Positions 9,469 through 16,683 of a stretch of DNA of 56,389 bases are shown piece after piece. Below the pieces are notes generated by a model. That model worked only from the letters and a program-made list of their open reading frames with translations, had not been told where the DNA came from and did no database searches. Position numbers and translations under genes: made by a program. This DNA comes from Candidatus Bathyarchaeota archaeon A05DMB-4. Its GTDB lineage: Archaea > Thermoproteota > Bathyarchaeia > Bathyarchaeales > SOJC01. The stretch's first letter is position 1. Every line of letters starts with the position of its first letter. The stretch lies in the NCBI GenBank assembly GCA_019685575.1, contig JABFQO010000012.1, positions 1-56,389 of the forward strand, given 5' to 3'.

Positions 9469-11198
9469 ATGTATTCCCTCCCTAACACGGCATCCACGTT
9501 AGCTAACAGCTGCGTGTCAGAACATTTTTTCATACTTATCGCGCGTTCGGGGCAACTCGCGGCGCATATGCCGCAGCCTTTGCATAGAATTTCGTTAACT
9601 TCTGCGATTCCTCGTTCATTTTTTCGAATGGCTTCGAAGGGACAATTCAAAGCACATACGTTGCAGCCCGTGCACGATGCCTCGTCGACCATTGCCTTGT
9701 CAGCCTCGCATAGTTCTTCATTTCCTAAGCATTCGCTGCAAGGGCCGCATTCGAGACATCTGTGTGCTTCTGACATTGCTAATTTTTTGATCTTTACTAG
9801 CAGTTCGTCTGCTTCGGTGAAACTTACTGGTTGTCGTCCAACGTCAACGTGCGAAAGTGTGTATCTTTCTGGTTTTTTCGCAATTTGCTCCCAGTTTTTG
9901 ATCCATGTGGACTCTTCGGTTTCGTCTTCTCTTCCAGCCCTCAAATCTTTTCCCGTTAAATATCGGTCGATTGATTCGGCTGCTCGTTTTCCTGCGCCTA
10001 CGGCTTCTATGACGCTGGCGGGGCCTGTGACTGCGTCGCCTCCTGCGAAAACGCCGGGGATTTGGGTTTCAAGTGTAAGGGGGTCGGCTGTAACTGCGCG
10101 GTTTGATTTGTCGAGTAATGTTGAGGGGAGGCATGAGGTTTCTATTTGTTGTCCGATTGCGGGGATCACTGTGTTGACTTCGTAAGTGTGTTCAGAGCCG
10201 GGTATGGGGATGGGGCGTCTTCTGCCGCTCTCGTCGGGCTCTCCAAACTTCATCCTTAAGCATTCCACAGCCTTGACTTTGCCGTCTTCTCCGAGGATTT
10301 GTTTGGGCGCGACCAGAAAATTGAATTGCACGCCCTCTTCTTCAGCAGCTTCGATTTCAACGGGAAGCGCAGGCATGTCTTCCTTCGCTCGTCGATAGAG
10401 AATCATAACTTGCTTTGCACCGAGCCTTAGTGCTGTGCGGGCTGCGTCAATGGCTGTGTTGCCTCCGCCTATAACTGCCACCTTTTCACCGATGTGAGGG
10501 ATTTCTCCTAAAGCAACGTGCCTAAGAAATTCGACGGCCGGGTAGACGCCTTCAAGTTCTTCGCCAGGTACTCCGAGTTTTTGGCTTAGTTGGGCTCCTG
10601 TGGCGATGAATATGGCTTTGTAGCCATCTTTTCTAAGCGAGTCGAGCGTGGTTTTTTTGCCGAATTCCACGCCTGTTTTAATTTCGACGCCTAAGTCTTG
10701 GATGTAAGAAATTTCGTTGGCAACAACGTACTTCTGGAGTCGATAGTCAGGAATTCCCCACCGCATCATGCCGCCGGCTTCGGGCATGCGTTCAAAAATC
10801 GTTACTGGGTAGCCTTTTTTGGCTAGTTCGTACGCACAACTTAGGCCTGCTGGTCCAGCGCCGATTATTGCTACTTTTTCGTTGTGGGTTTTAGGGCTAG
10901 CCTTTGGTTCGATTCGTCCTTGTTCACGTTCTATGTCTGCTGCGAGACGTTTTAAGTAGCGAATGCCGACTGGTTGGTCAACGTTTTTCCTTGAACACGC
11001 CTCTTGGCAAGGGCTAAAGCAAACTCTGCCGCAAATAGCGGGGAACGGCATTGCTTTTCTTATTAGTTCGACTGCTTCCTTGAATTTACCTTGTTGAATC
11101 AGAGCAACGTATCCTTGAACGTTGACGCCCGCTGGGCAAGCAACACGGCAAGGTGGTAATTTTCGTTTTTTTTCTAAGGTTTGACTAGTTGCTTTCAT
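9465..11198 (-). CDS. GltD/NfnB-type NAD(P)H:acceptor oxidoreductase with C-terminal ferredoxin
   Basis: The order of domains is: an N-terminal iron-sulfur helical domain with CRVAC (17-21) and CGRVCFSPCQEAC (about 56-68); an FAD fold with GAGPAG (about 112-117); an NAD(P) fold with GGGNTAID (about 243-250); and a C-terminal two-cluster ferredoxin (CTGCNVCALNCP, CKGCGICAASCP). This is the glutamate-synthase small-subunit family extended by a ferredoxin, as in NfnB-like subunits. No glutamate synthase large subunit is adjacent. In this operon it most likely oxidises or reduces NAD(P)H as one electron port of the HdrA complex. The stop overlaps the MvhD-HTH start. Substrate preference (NADH or NADPH) cannot be read from the sequence with certainty. 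Confidence 0.88.
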   Translation of the reverse strand: MKATSQTLEKKRKLPPCRVACPAGVNVQGYVALIQQGKFKEAVELIRKAMPFPAICGRVCFSPCQEACSRKNVDQPVGIRYLKRLAADIEREQGRIEPKASPKTHNEKVAIIGAGPAGLSCAYELAKKGYPVTIFERMPEAGGMMRWGIPDYRLQKYVVANEISYIQDLGVEIKTGVEFGKKTTLDSLRKDGYKAIFIATGAQLSQKLGVPGEELEGVYPAVEFLRHVALGEIPHIGEKVAVIGGGNTAIDAARTALRLGAKQVMILYRRAKEDMPALPVEIEAAEEEGVQFNFLVAPKQILGEDGKVKAVECLRMKFGEPDESGRRRPIPIPGSEHTYEVNTVIPAIGQQIETSCLPSTLLDKSNRAVTADPLTLETQIPGVFAGGDAVTGPASVIEAVGAGKRAAESIDRYLTGKDLRAGREDETEESTWIKNWEQIAKKPERYTLSHVDVGRQPVSFTEADELLVKIKKLAMSEAHRCLECGPCSECLGNEELCEADKAMVDEASCTGCNVCALNCPFEAIRKNERGIAEVNEILCKGCGICAASCPERAISMKKCSDTQLLANVDAVLGREYI

Positions 11199-11243
11199 AA
11201 TTTTTAATCACCTTCTCACATATTCAATTGAAAATGCAAGGTG

Positions 11244-11837
11244 TTATGTTCTGGGTATTCTGGGCTGGTCCATTTTGCTGACCCATATTTTGTATTGGAT
11301 GGGGCGCATTAGTTCTCGTAATTCTTCCTCTAAGGTGACGATGTTGCTGGGTTCGATTTTCGCGATCCACCCGCTTTCGTATGGGTCTTTGTTGATGATC
11401 GATGGGTCGCTTAGGAGTGCCTTGTTTATTTCGAGTATTTTGCCTGTGATGGGGGCGTGGAGTTCGAATTTGAACATCCATGTTTCAACAACGCCAAACG
11501 GTTCTTGTTTTCTTACTTCGCTTCCCACGGGTTTTGTTTCCAGATGGGCAATTCCAGTTAGACGTCTCTGAGCAAAGTCGGATAGGCCTATAACGACGTT
11601 TCCGTCCGGTGCCACCATCACCCATATGTGGTTAGGGCTGTAGAGCAGTCTTTGTTGAATAATGGGGAATTCGGTTTTCTTTTCGATGGTTTTCTCTTTG
11701 CCTTCCAGTCGGTCGAGGTGCAAGCGAACTGCTTCAGCAACAAAGTCTGACAGACTGGAATACTGCCCTGAATCCACTATCTTTTCTGCCATATCAAGAA
11801 GATCTTGCTTTACCTTTACGGTTTTCCATTCTGGCAT
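11244..11837 (-). CDS. RHH-GcvH-like fusion protein 1, lipoyl lysine absent
   Basis: Residues 1-45 form a CopG-type ribbon-helix-helix DNA-binding domain (strand KTVKVK, then two helices with SLSDFVAEA). Residues 65-180 match the glycine cleavage H protein: YSPNHIWV, VVIGLSDFAQ, a FGVVE segment, APITGK and a DPYESGWIAKI ending. In true H proteins a lysine three residues after the glutamate carries lipoate. Here that position is Met121 in an ungapped alignment, although Lys123 lies two residues away. I infer a sensor or regulator that keeps the H fold and has lost the swinging arm. It lies 45 bases upstream of the oxidoreductase gene and 43 bases downstream of its paralogue. A nearby-lysine lipoylation cannot be excluded. 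Confidence 0.85.
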   Translation of the reverse strand: MPEWKTVKVKQDLLDMAEKIVDSGQYSSLSDFVAEAVRLHLDRLEGKEKTIEKKTEFPIIQQRLLYSPNHIWVMVAPDGNVVIGLSDFAQRRLTGIAHLETKPVGSEVRKQEPFGVVETWMFKFELHAPITGKILEINKALLSDPSIINKDPYESGWIAKIEPSNIVTLEEELRELMRPIQYKIWVSKMDQPRIPRT

Positions 11838-11880
11838 ATTTTTTACACACCATTTTTTATGGAAAAAAAGAAAAGGGGGG

Positions 11881-12528
11881 TTATTGTTTGATCTTGCTCA
11901 CCATTTGAACGAGTTCTGCATCGTTCGGTGCATGTGGGCTTTCCTCTAGCATGTCGATTAGTTTTTGGTATTCTTCGAAAGTCAGGAGTTCGTCGATTTT
12001 CTTGTCGAATTCGGGGTCGTTAGGTTGAATCTCGATGATCCACTGGTATGGGTCGCCGTTGAGTGTGTATGGTTCGTTAATTACGTCGCTGTTTACCTTG
12101 ACTATTTTTCCGTCGGTCGGAGAATACAGGTCGTGGGCTACAAGTGGCCATCTTGCAGAGGTTTCGACCATTCCGAAGGGTTCATCTTTACTGATGCTTG
12201 TTCCTTCTTGTGCGGCTTCTACGTAAACTATGCCTTTTTGTGTTTTGCCAACGTATTCTGAGACGCCGAGTCTGATTCTTCCCTGAGGGGTTATTTTGAC
12301 CCAAACGTGCTTCGGTGTATAATATAGTTGTGATTGGGGTTCGAGCATTCTGCTGCGTTCGTCGCGTTCGATGTATTCAGGTATTCTTTGTTTGGCTAGT
12401 TCTTGAAGGTGTGTTTGAATGGCTTCTGAGACGAACTCTGAAAGGCTTTGGTATTGGCCTTTTTGGAGGGTTTTTTCGATTTCTTCGACTAGTTCTTGTC
12501 TAACTCTTACATCCTTCCATTTTGTCAT
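11881..12528 (-). CDS. RHH-GcvH-like fusion protein 2, lipoyl lysine absent
   Basis: The first gene of the hdr-mvh operon. The ATG at 12528 is preceded by GGAGGTTGA. Residues 1-45 are an RHH domain (MTKWKDVRVR.., YQSLSEFVSEA). Residues 68-190 are an H-protein fold with YTPKHVWVKI, LGVSEYVGK, FGMVE, LYSPTDGK and a final LLTFEEYQKLI helix that matches the last helix of GcvH. The lipoyl loop is about four residues longer than in GcvH and contains no lysine at all between Glu122 and the Ser-Pro, so it cannot be lipoylated there. It is paralogous to the downstream gene but clearly diverged. I infer autoregulation of the operon, with a tandem operator in the divergent promoter. Confidence 0.86.
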   Translation of the reverse strand: MTKWKDVRVRQELVEEIEKTLQKGQYQSLSEFVSEAIQTHLQELAKQRIPEYIERDERSRMLEPQSQLYYTPKHVWVKITPQGRIRLGVSEYVGKTQKGIVYVEAAQEGTSISKDEPFGMVETSARWPLVAHDLYSPTDGKIVKVNSDVINEPYTLNGDPYQWIIEIQPNDPEFDKKIDELLTFEEYQKLIDMLEESPHAPNDAELVQMVSKIKQ

Positions 12529-12639
12529 TTTTTCAACCTCCGTTTTTTGCGTGCGATATATATGGCATGAGCGGTATAAGAGCATAGTGTTTATATTATA
12601 CTATTGGTAATTACGGTATATACGGAGTGTGACGCAATA
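12529..12639. promoter_or_regulatory. Divergent promoter with GGTAWWTACG tandem element
   Basis: This 111-base spacer separates the hdr-mvh operon from the AbrB-PhoU gene. It is very AT-rich with several TATA-like stretches (around 12557-12563 and 12590-12600). At 12606-12624 two copies of GGTA-WW-TACG overlap by one base, giving the 8-bp palindromes GTAATTAC and GTATATAC about one helical turn apart. An 18-base segment of this (12606-12623) recurs at 14167-14184 with 14 of 18 bases the same. RHH proteins typically bind such tandem short repeats. Confidence 0.6.
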
Positions 12640-13686
12640 ATGGAAAGCAGAAAACTCCAAAAAGTCGGACACTCAACACTCTCCATCTCCCTCCCAAGCT
12701 TCTGGGCAAAAGAAATGAACCTAAAACGCGGAGACACCGTGTTTATCTCACAGGAAAAAGACGGATCTCTAAGACTAATCCCAAGCAACGTTGAACAACC
12801 AAAAGAAGGAATCGAAGAATACGTCTGCAACTCCGACCTGTGCGACGAACCAAAAATGCTCGAACGCATCATCGTTGGCAGTTACATTCTCGGCCGCGAA
12901 GTATTCTCCATGATATCCGCCGGAAGACTCAAAACTGAACACGTCGAAGAAATACGAAGCATAATACGCAAACTCATCGGATTAGGGATAGTTGAAGAAA
13001 GCCCAGACAAAATCACGCTTCAATGCTCCGTCGACCCGAGAAAATTCAAGTTGGACATGATTTTTCGCAGGCTTTCAGTGATTTCATTGACCATAGTTAA
13101 GGAAGCCGTACAATCACTCGTGGAGAACAACATATCCTTGGCACACGACGCCATCAGCCGCGAACAAGAAGCAGACAGCATGTGTTTACTCGCGCTGAGA
13201 CTGCTCGTGTCCGCACAAAGAAGGAGAGACATTGCTGAAGAAATAGAACTACAAGATCCGTTACATATTTTGTATTTTGGACTAATGCTAAGGTACCTCG
13301 AACAAATCGCAGACTTTGCAGAAGAAATCGCCCGCCGATCCATCGAACTACTGCAGAAGTACAAGGACAGACTGCCAAAATGGGTCGTCGAAAAAATAGG
13401 CAATTTGAACGACCTCGCGCACGATTTGGTTTTGAAGTCAGTGGATTGCTTCTTTATCGGCGACATCAAAATCGCCAACAGCCTCCTGCAGATGCTCAAG
13501 TTCATCGAGCTCGAAAGAGACCGGTTGCTCCTTGAACTCCCCGAGATCCCGCATCTCAGGTCTATCTTGTGGAACATCACACGAATAGCCGACAACGGAG
13601 CCGGCATCGCTCTAATCGCCATCAACAACGCGCTGGAAAAGAAAAGCAAAATATGCTCGAAAGCCTGGACAACCAGCTTCAAATAG
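12640..13686 (+). CDS. AbrB-domain PhoU-like regulator
   Basis: The N-terminal 50 residues form a swapped-hairpin AbrB/MazE-type DNA-binding domain (QKVGHSTLSISLP, LKRGDTVFISQ). The rest (about 110-345) is all-helical and matches the two three-helix bundles of PhoU, including the pattern of acidic residues and a LERDRLLLELP segment. Archaeal AbrB-PhoU proteins are thought to regulate phosphate uptake. No phosphate transporter is nearby, so the ligand here is open. The ATG at 12640 was chosen because the AbrB domain begins directly after it, and GGAGTG lies 12 bases upstream. It diverges from the hdr-mvh operon and shares its promoter region. Confidence 0.87.
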   Translation: MESRKLQKVGHSTLSISLPSFWAKEMNLKRGDTVFISQEKDGSLRLIPSNVEQPKEGIEEYVCNSDLCDEPKMLERIIVGSYILGREVFSMISAGRLKTEHVEEIRSIIRKLIGLGIVEESPDKITLQCSVDPRKFKLDMIFRRLSVISLTIVKEAVQSLVENNISLAHDAISREQEADSMCLLALRLLVSAQRRRDIAEEIELQDPLHILYFGLMLRYLEQIADFAEEIARRSIELLQKYKDRLPKWVVEKIGNLNDLAHDLVLKSVDCFFIGDIKIANSLLQMLKFIELERDRLLLELPEIPHLRSILWNITRIADNGAGIALIAINNALEKKSKICSKAWTTSFK

Positions 13687-13706
13687 AAACAATAAGCCAG
13701 CGTTAA

Positions 13707-13735
13707 TGTTTTTCTTTTTGCCTTTTTTGTTTTTG
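13707..13735 (+). terminator. T-tract terminator after AbrB-PhoU gene
   Basis: Just after the stop codon the + strand runs through several T4-T6 blocks (13709-13735). This is the usual archaeal intrinsic terminator pattern without a hairpin. Confidence 0.55.
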
Positions 13736-13841
13736 AGATTATTAGGCGAATGTACGGGAGGTCGTGTTTTTGGATATGGAGTTGAGTTGCATAAGGCTTA
13801 ATCTTCTCTGTTGCTGAGTTGTTTTTGGGGGCCAGAGTCGA

Positions 13842-13982
13842 ATGAAACTCTTCAAAACTGTTAAGAATAAATGCGAAAAATGCGGTCACAGGGAAGCCAC
13901 GGGCGAAGACGGCTTGTGCGACAGTTGCCGTTACATGGTTCTCTTAGACAACGTGGTCGAATCAAGAGCCGCCGTTCAATAG
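13842..13982 (+). CDS. Small zinc-ribbon protein (46 residues)
   Basis: A short gene between the AbrB-PhoU and RHH genes. Reading from the ATG at 13842 gives 46 codons and a TAG. The product has CEKCG (C11, C14) and CDSC (C26, C29), a clean two-knuckle zinc ribbon, in a basic then acidic small protein. GGGGG lies 12 bases before the start. Small stand-alone zinc ribbons in archaea often bind nucleic acids or transcription or translation factors. No specific role can be assigned. Confidence 0.7.
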   Translation: MKLFKTVKNKCEKCGHREATGEDGLCDSCRYMVLLDNVVESRAAVQ

Positions 13983-14002
13983 CCTGAGGCAATAGTGTTT
14001 TA

Positions 14003-14111
14003 ACGCCCTTTCCGTGGAGCCATTTTTAGAGTGGAAACTGTGCATTTTTTACAAGGATTGAATGCTATGCATCGTGTTATGCAGAAACGATACTAGACTA
14101 TGGAAGGGCGT
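14003..14111 (+). ncRNA. Candidate structured RNA element
   Basis: In the 277-base gap before the third RHH gene, ACGCCCTTTC (14003-14012) can pair with GGAAGGGCGT (14102-14111), giving a 10-bp closing stem with one G-U. Inside it GCATT/AATGC (14042-14046 with 14061-14065) and ATCGT/ACGAT (14071-14075 with 14087-14091) can form two hairpins. The shape is that of a multibranch RNA. No known class is recognised, and chance pairing is possible. Confidence 0.3.
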
Positions 14112-14166
14112 GTGTCTTTTCGCAGAAACCTGAAAAGTGCCGTTCTTAAGCTGAACATATGAGTTT

Positions 14167-14184
14167 GGTATTAATTGTATATAC
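14167..14184. promoter_or_regulatory. Second copy of the GGTA..GTATATAC element
   Basis: This 18-base site lies 76 bases upstream of the third RHH gene. It shares 14 of 18 positions with 12606-12623, including both GGTA and the palindrome GTATATAC. It is likely an operator for one or more of the three RHH proteins. Confidence 0.5.
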
Positions 14185-14259
14185 TGTAGTTTATGATATA
14201 AGCACTATCTATTTATTCCTCACCATCCATAAGTATCAAACAAACAGGAGTGTGCAGCC

Positions 14260-14619
14260 ATGACAAAGTGGAAGGTTATTCAAGTCGAGCAGGAACTGGC
14301 AGATCAAATAGAGAAAGTCTTAGACAAAAGCAAGTACCAAAGTCTCTCAGAATTCGTTCAGGAAGCCATAGAAAAAAGACTACAAGCCCTAACAGAGAAA
14401 GCAATACCGAAAGCACCCGAGCAGCCCCGCACCATCGCCGTCAGAAGTTACACGTGTTCCAACGAGTTCGTCCACAAAATAAAAGTCGTCAAATACGACG
14501 ACAGCTCCATCTGGGTCACATGCCCCATGTTCGGCTGGTTCGAAGATACAACGCCAGACAAAAGGCCGCAACTCGGATGCAAAGAAAGAAAAAAACCCTG
14601 TGCGTGGTTCGTAGGATAA
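14260..14619 (+). CDS. RHH protein with Cys-rich C-terminal domain
   Basis: The first 45 residues are a close paralogue of the RHH domain of the H-like fusions (MTKWKVIQV, YQSLSEFVQEAIEK). The H domain is replaced by a short region of about 119 minus 60 residues with four cysteines (SYTCSNE, WVTCPMFGW, LGCKERKKPCAWF). Four cysteines in about 50 residues could hold a zinc ion or an iron-sulfur cluster, so a redox or metal sensor is plausible. The start is supported by GGAGTG 7 bases upstream. Together with the two H-like fusions it forms a local family with one DNA-binding head and different sensor tails. Confidence 0.82.
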   Translation: MTKWKVIQVEQELADQIEKVLDKSKYQSLSEFVQEAIEKRLQALTEKAIPKAPEQPRTIAVRSYTCSNEFVHKIKVVKYDDSSIWVTCPMFGWFEDTTPDKRPQLGCKERKKPCAWFVG

Positions 14620-14692
14620 AACACGCGATTCGCCAACATCGTGCACAAAAAACAACGCCAGAAAACGTAGAACAGCATCCACGGTCGCCGAA

Positions 14693-15214
14693 TTAGTACA
14701 CTGAAATTTTCTCCACACCCTTAACCTTCAACAATTCTGAAATCAACTCGCCGGGAACCTTTTTCTCAACAATCAACGTAAGCTTCGGCTCAGGCGAAAG
14801 CTCAGGGTCATCCACGATTGCTTGTCTGATGCTTAAACCGTTTCTAGAAAGAATCAAAGCCGAACCAGCCAAAATACCCGGCATCCGCGCATCAACGGGC
14901 GTGATTTCGATAACACCTAAGTTTAAATGCTTCGCAACCTCCTTCAAGGACAAACCAGCGCACCGAATCCCCTCAAAAATCAGCTTCAACTCCCTGTTGG
15001 CTTTAATCGCGACCAACGTTTCCTTAACCGTTCGCCTGTCCACCCCAGCGACCCGAGCCACACGAACAGGCGGAATCTCAATCTCGTTGAGGAAAACTTT
15101 ACCATTCTTAACGCTTAACCCGTTCTCGACCAACACACGCGCCACTCTAAGCCGTTCTGGATGACTTTCCAGGTATTTCCTGATGTTGCTCCACATATCG
15201 CCCACGACGGTCAT
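14693..15214 (-). CDS. ACT-domain amino-acid metabolism regulator
   Basis: The N-terminal part (about residues 1-75) has a helix-turn-helix look (RVARVLVENGLS.., VARVAGVDRRTVKETL). The C-terminal half is an ACT domain (VIEITPVDARMPGILAGSAL, then LTLIVEKKVPGELI) of the type found in the archaeal COG2150 group of predicted regulators. ACT domains bind amino acids. It is divergent from trpB2, which suggests control of tryptophan or serine metabolism. The ATG at 15214 is favoured over a TTG at 15220. A further ATG at 15196 is possible. Confidence 0.82.
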   Translation of the reverse strand: MTVVGDMWSNIRKYLESHPERLRVARVLVENGLSVKNGKVFLNEIEIPPVRVARVAGVDRRTVKETLVAIKANRELKLIFEGIRCAGLSLKEVAKHLNLGVIEITPVDARMPGILAGSALILSRNGLSIRQAIVDDPELSPEPKLTLIVEKKVPGELISELLKVKGVEKISVY

Positions 15215-15231
15215 GTACAATTTTGCGCAAT

Positions 15232-15294
15232 AAAGTATAAATATATTCGTGCGTCTACGTGTATTTTAAGGCACATAAACGTACAAAAATGTAC
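15232..15294 (+). promoter_or_regulatory. trpB2 promoter with GTACA-N4-TGTAC operator
   Basis: The TATA-like AAAGTATAAATATA (15232-15245) is followed, 20 bases before the trpB2 ATG, by the perfect inverted repeat GTACA-AAAA-TGTAC (15281-15294). The position between a likely transcription start and the gene fits a repressor site. The divergent ACT-domain protein is the obvious candidate. Confidence 0.5.
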
Positions 15295-15313
15295 CTAAAA
15301 TGAGGAAAAAACC

Positions 15314-16669
15314 ATGACAAACAAAGAAAAAGAAGCCTTCATAACACTCGACCCCGAGGAAATCCCAACATCATGGTACAACATCCAAGCAGATCTTCCG
15401 GAACCCTTGCCTCCGCCTTTAGACCCGTCGACGATGAAGCCCATAAACCCGACATTGCTCGAGAGAATATTTGCGAAAGAGTTGATTCTGCAAGAAATTT
15501 CTTCAGAGCCAAGCATAAAAATTCCAGACGAAGTCCTCGACGCTTACCTACGACTCCCGCGGCCGACACCGCTCTACCGAGCAAAAAGACTAGAAAACTA
15601 CCTAAAAACACCAGCACAAATATACTTTAAATGCGAAAATTTCAGCCCCACAGGTAGCCACAAAACCAATACCGCCATCGCACAAGCCTACTACAACAAA
15701 AAACAAGGAATCACTAGGCTCGCAACCGAAACAGGAGCAGGACAATGGGGCACGGCGCTGTCTTTGGCATGCGCGATTTTCGGCTTAAAATGCCGAATTT
15801 ACATGGTGCGAACAAGTTACCAGCAAAAACCCGGCAGAAGAATCATAGCCCAAACGTATGGAGCTGAAATGTTTCCTTCCCCCAGCGACCAAACAAACTT
15901 CGGCAAAAAACTTCTCAAAGAAAACCCTAACCATCCTGGAACCCTAGGCATAGCGATAACCGAGGCAATTGAAGATACCGTAACGCATGAAGACACACGA
16001 TACTCGCTTGGATCGGTTTTAAACCACGTTTTGCTTCACCAGACCGTCATTGGTTTAGAAGCAAAGAAACAGTTTGAACAAATTGACACATACCCTGATG
16101 TGCTTTGCGGCTGCATCGGCGGTGGCTCCAACTTCGCAGGCTTCTGCTACCCTTTCATGAAAGACAAGCTTAAAGGCAAAACAGAAGCCGAATTCGTCGG
16201 TTGTGAGTCAAAAGCCGTGCCACACACGACGAAAGGTACTTACACGTACGATTTCGGAGACACGGGCAAAATGACCCCGCTTCTAAAAATGTTGACGATT
16301 GGACATGAATACGCTTGCCCACCCGTTCACGCTGGCGGCCTCAGATACCACGGCATGGCACCGTCAATATCATACCTAATTCACAAGGGCTACATGCGTT
16401 CGGTAGCCTACAGTCAAACAGAAGTCTTCGCAGCAGCGCAAATTCTAGCAAAATCTGAAGGCTGGATAACCGCACCCGAGACCGCTCACAGCTTAAAATT
16501 CGTGGTTGACGAGGCGTTAAGGTGCAAAAAAACTGGAGAGAAAAAAATAATTGCAATGAACTACAGCGGGCATGGCTTACTTGACCTGGCAAGTTATGAA
16601 CAATTCTTGACCAACAAACTAGTGGACTACGCACCAGAAAAAATTGTAATTCCAACCTTCAGCCGTTAA
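15314..16669 (+). CDS. trpB2: Tryptophan synthase beta chain, TrpB2 type
   Basis: A PLP enzyme that joins indole with serine or O-phosphoserine. The PLP lysine is K117 in TGSHKTN, and the phosphate-binding loop is GCIGGGSNFAG (about 258-268). The long N-terminal region (about 80 residues before the LPRPTPL motif) and total length (451) are typical of TrpB2 rather than the shorter TrpB1. No trpA or other trp genes are adjacent, as is common for TrpB2, which does not form a tight complex with TrpA. Work on Sulfolobus TrpB2 showed use of O-phosphoserine. The next gene may supply it. Confidence 0.93.
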   Translation: MTNKEKEAFITLDPEEIPTSWYNIQADLPEPLPPPLDPSTMKPINPTLLERIFAKELILQEISSEPSIKIPDEVLDAYLRLPRPTPLYRAKRLENYLKTPAQIYFKCENFSPTGSHKTNTAIAQAYYNKKQGITRLATETGAGQWGTALSLACAIFGLKCRIYMVRTSYQQKPGRRIIAQTYGAEMFPSPSDQTNFGKKLLKENPNHPGTLGIAITEAIEDTVTHEDTRYSLGSVLNHVLLHQTVIGLEAKKQFEQIDTYPDVLCGCIGGGSNFAGFCYPFMKDKLKGKTEAEFVGCESKAVPHTTKGTYTYDFGDTGKMTPLLKMLTIGHEYACPPVHAGGLRYHGMAPSISYLIHKGYMRSVAYSQTEVFAAAQILAKSEGWITAPETAHSLKFVVDEALRCKKTGEKKIIAMNYSGHGLLDLASYEQFLTNKLVDYAPEKIVIPTFSR

Positions 16670-16683
16670 ACGGTGAGAAAAAA

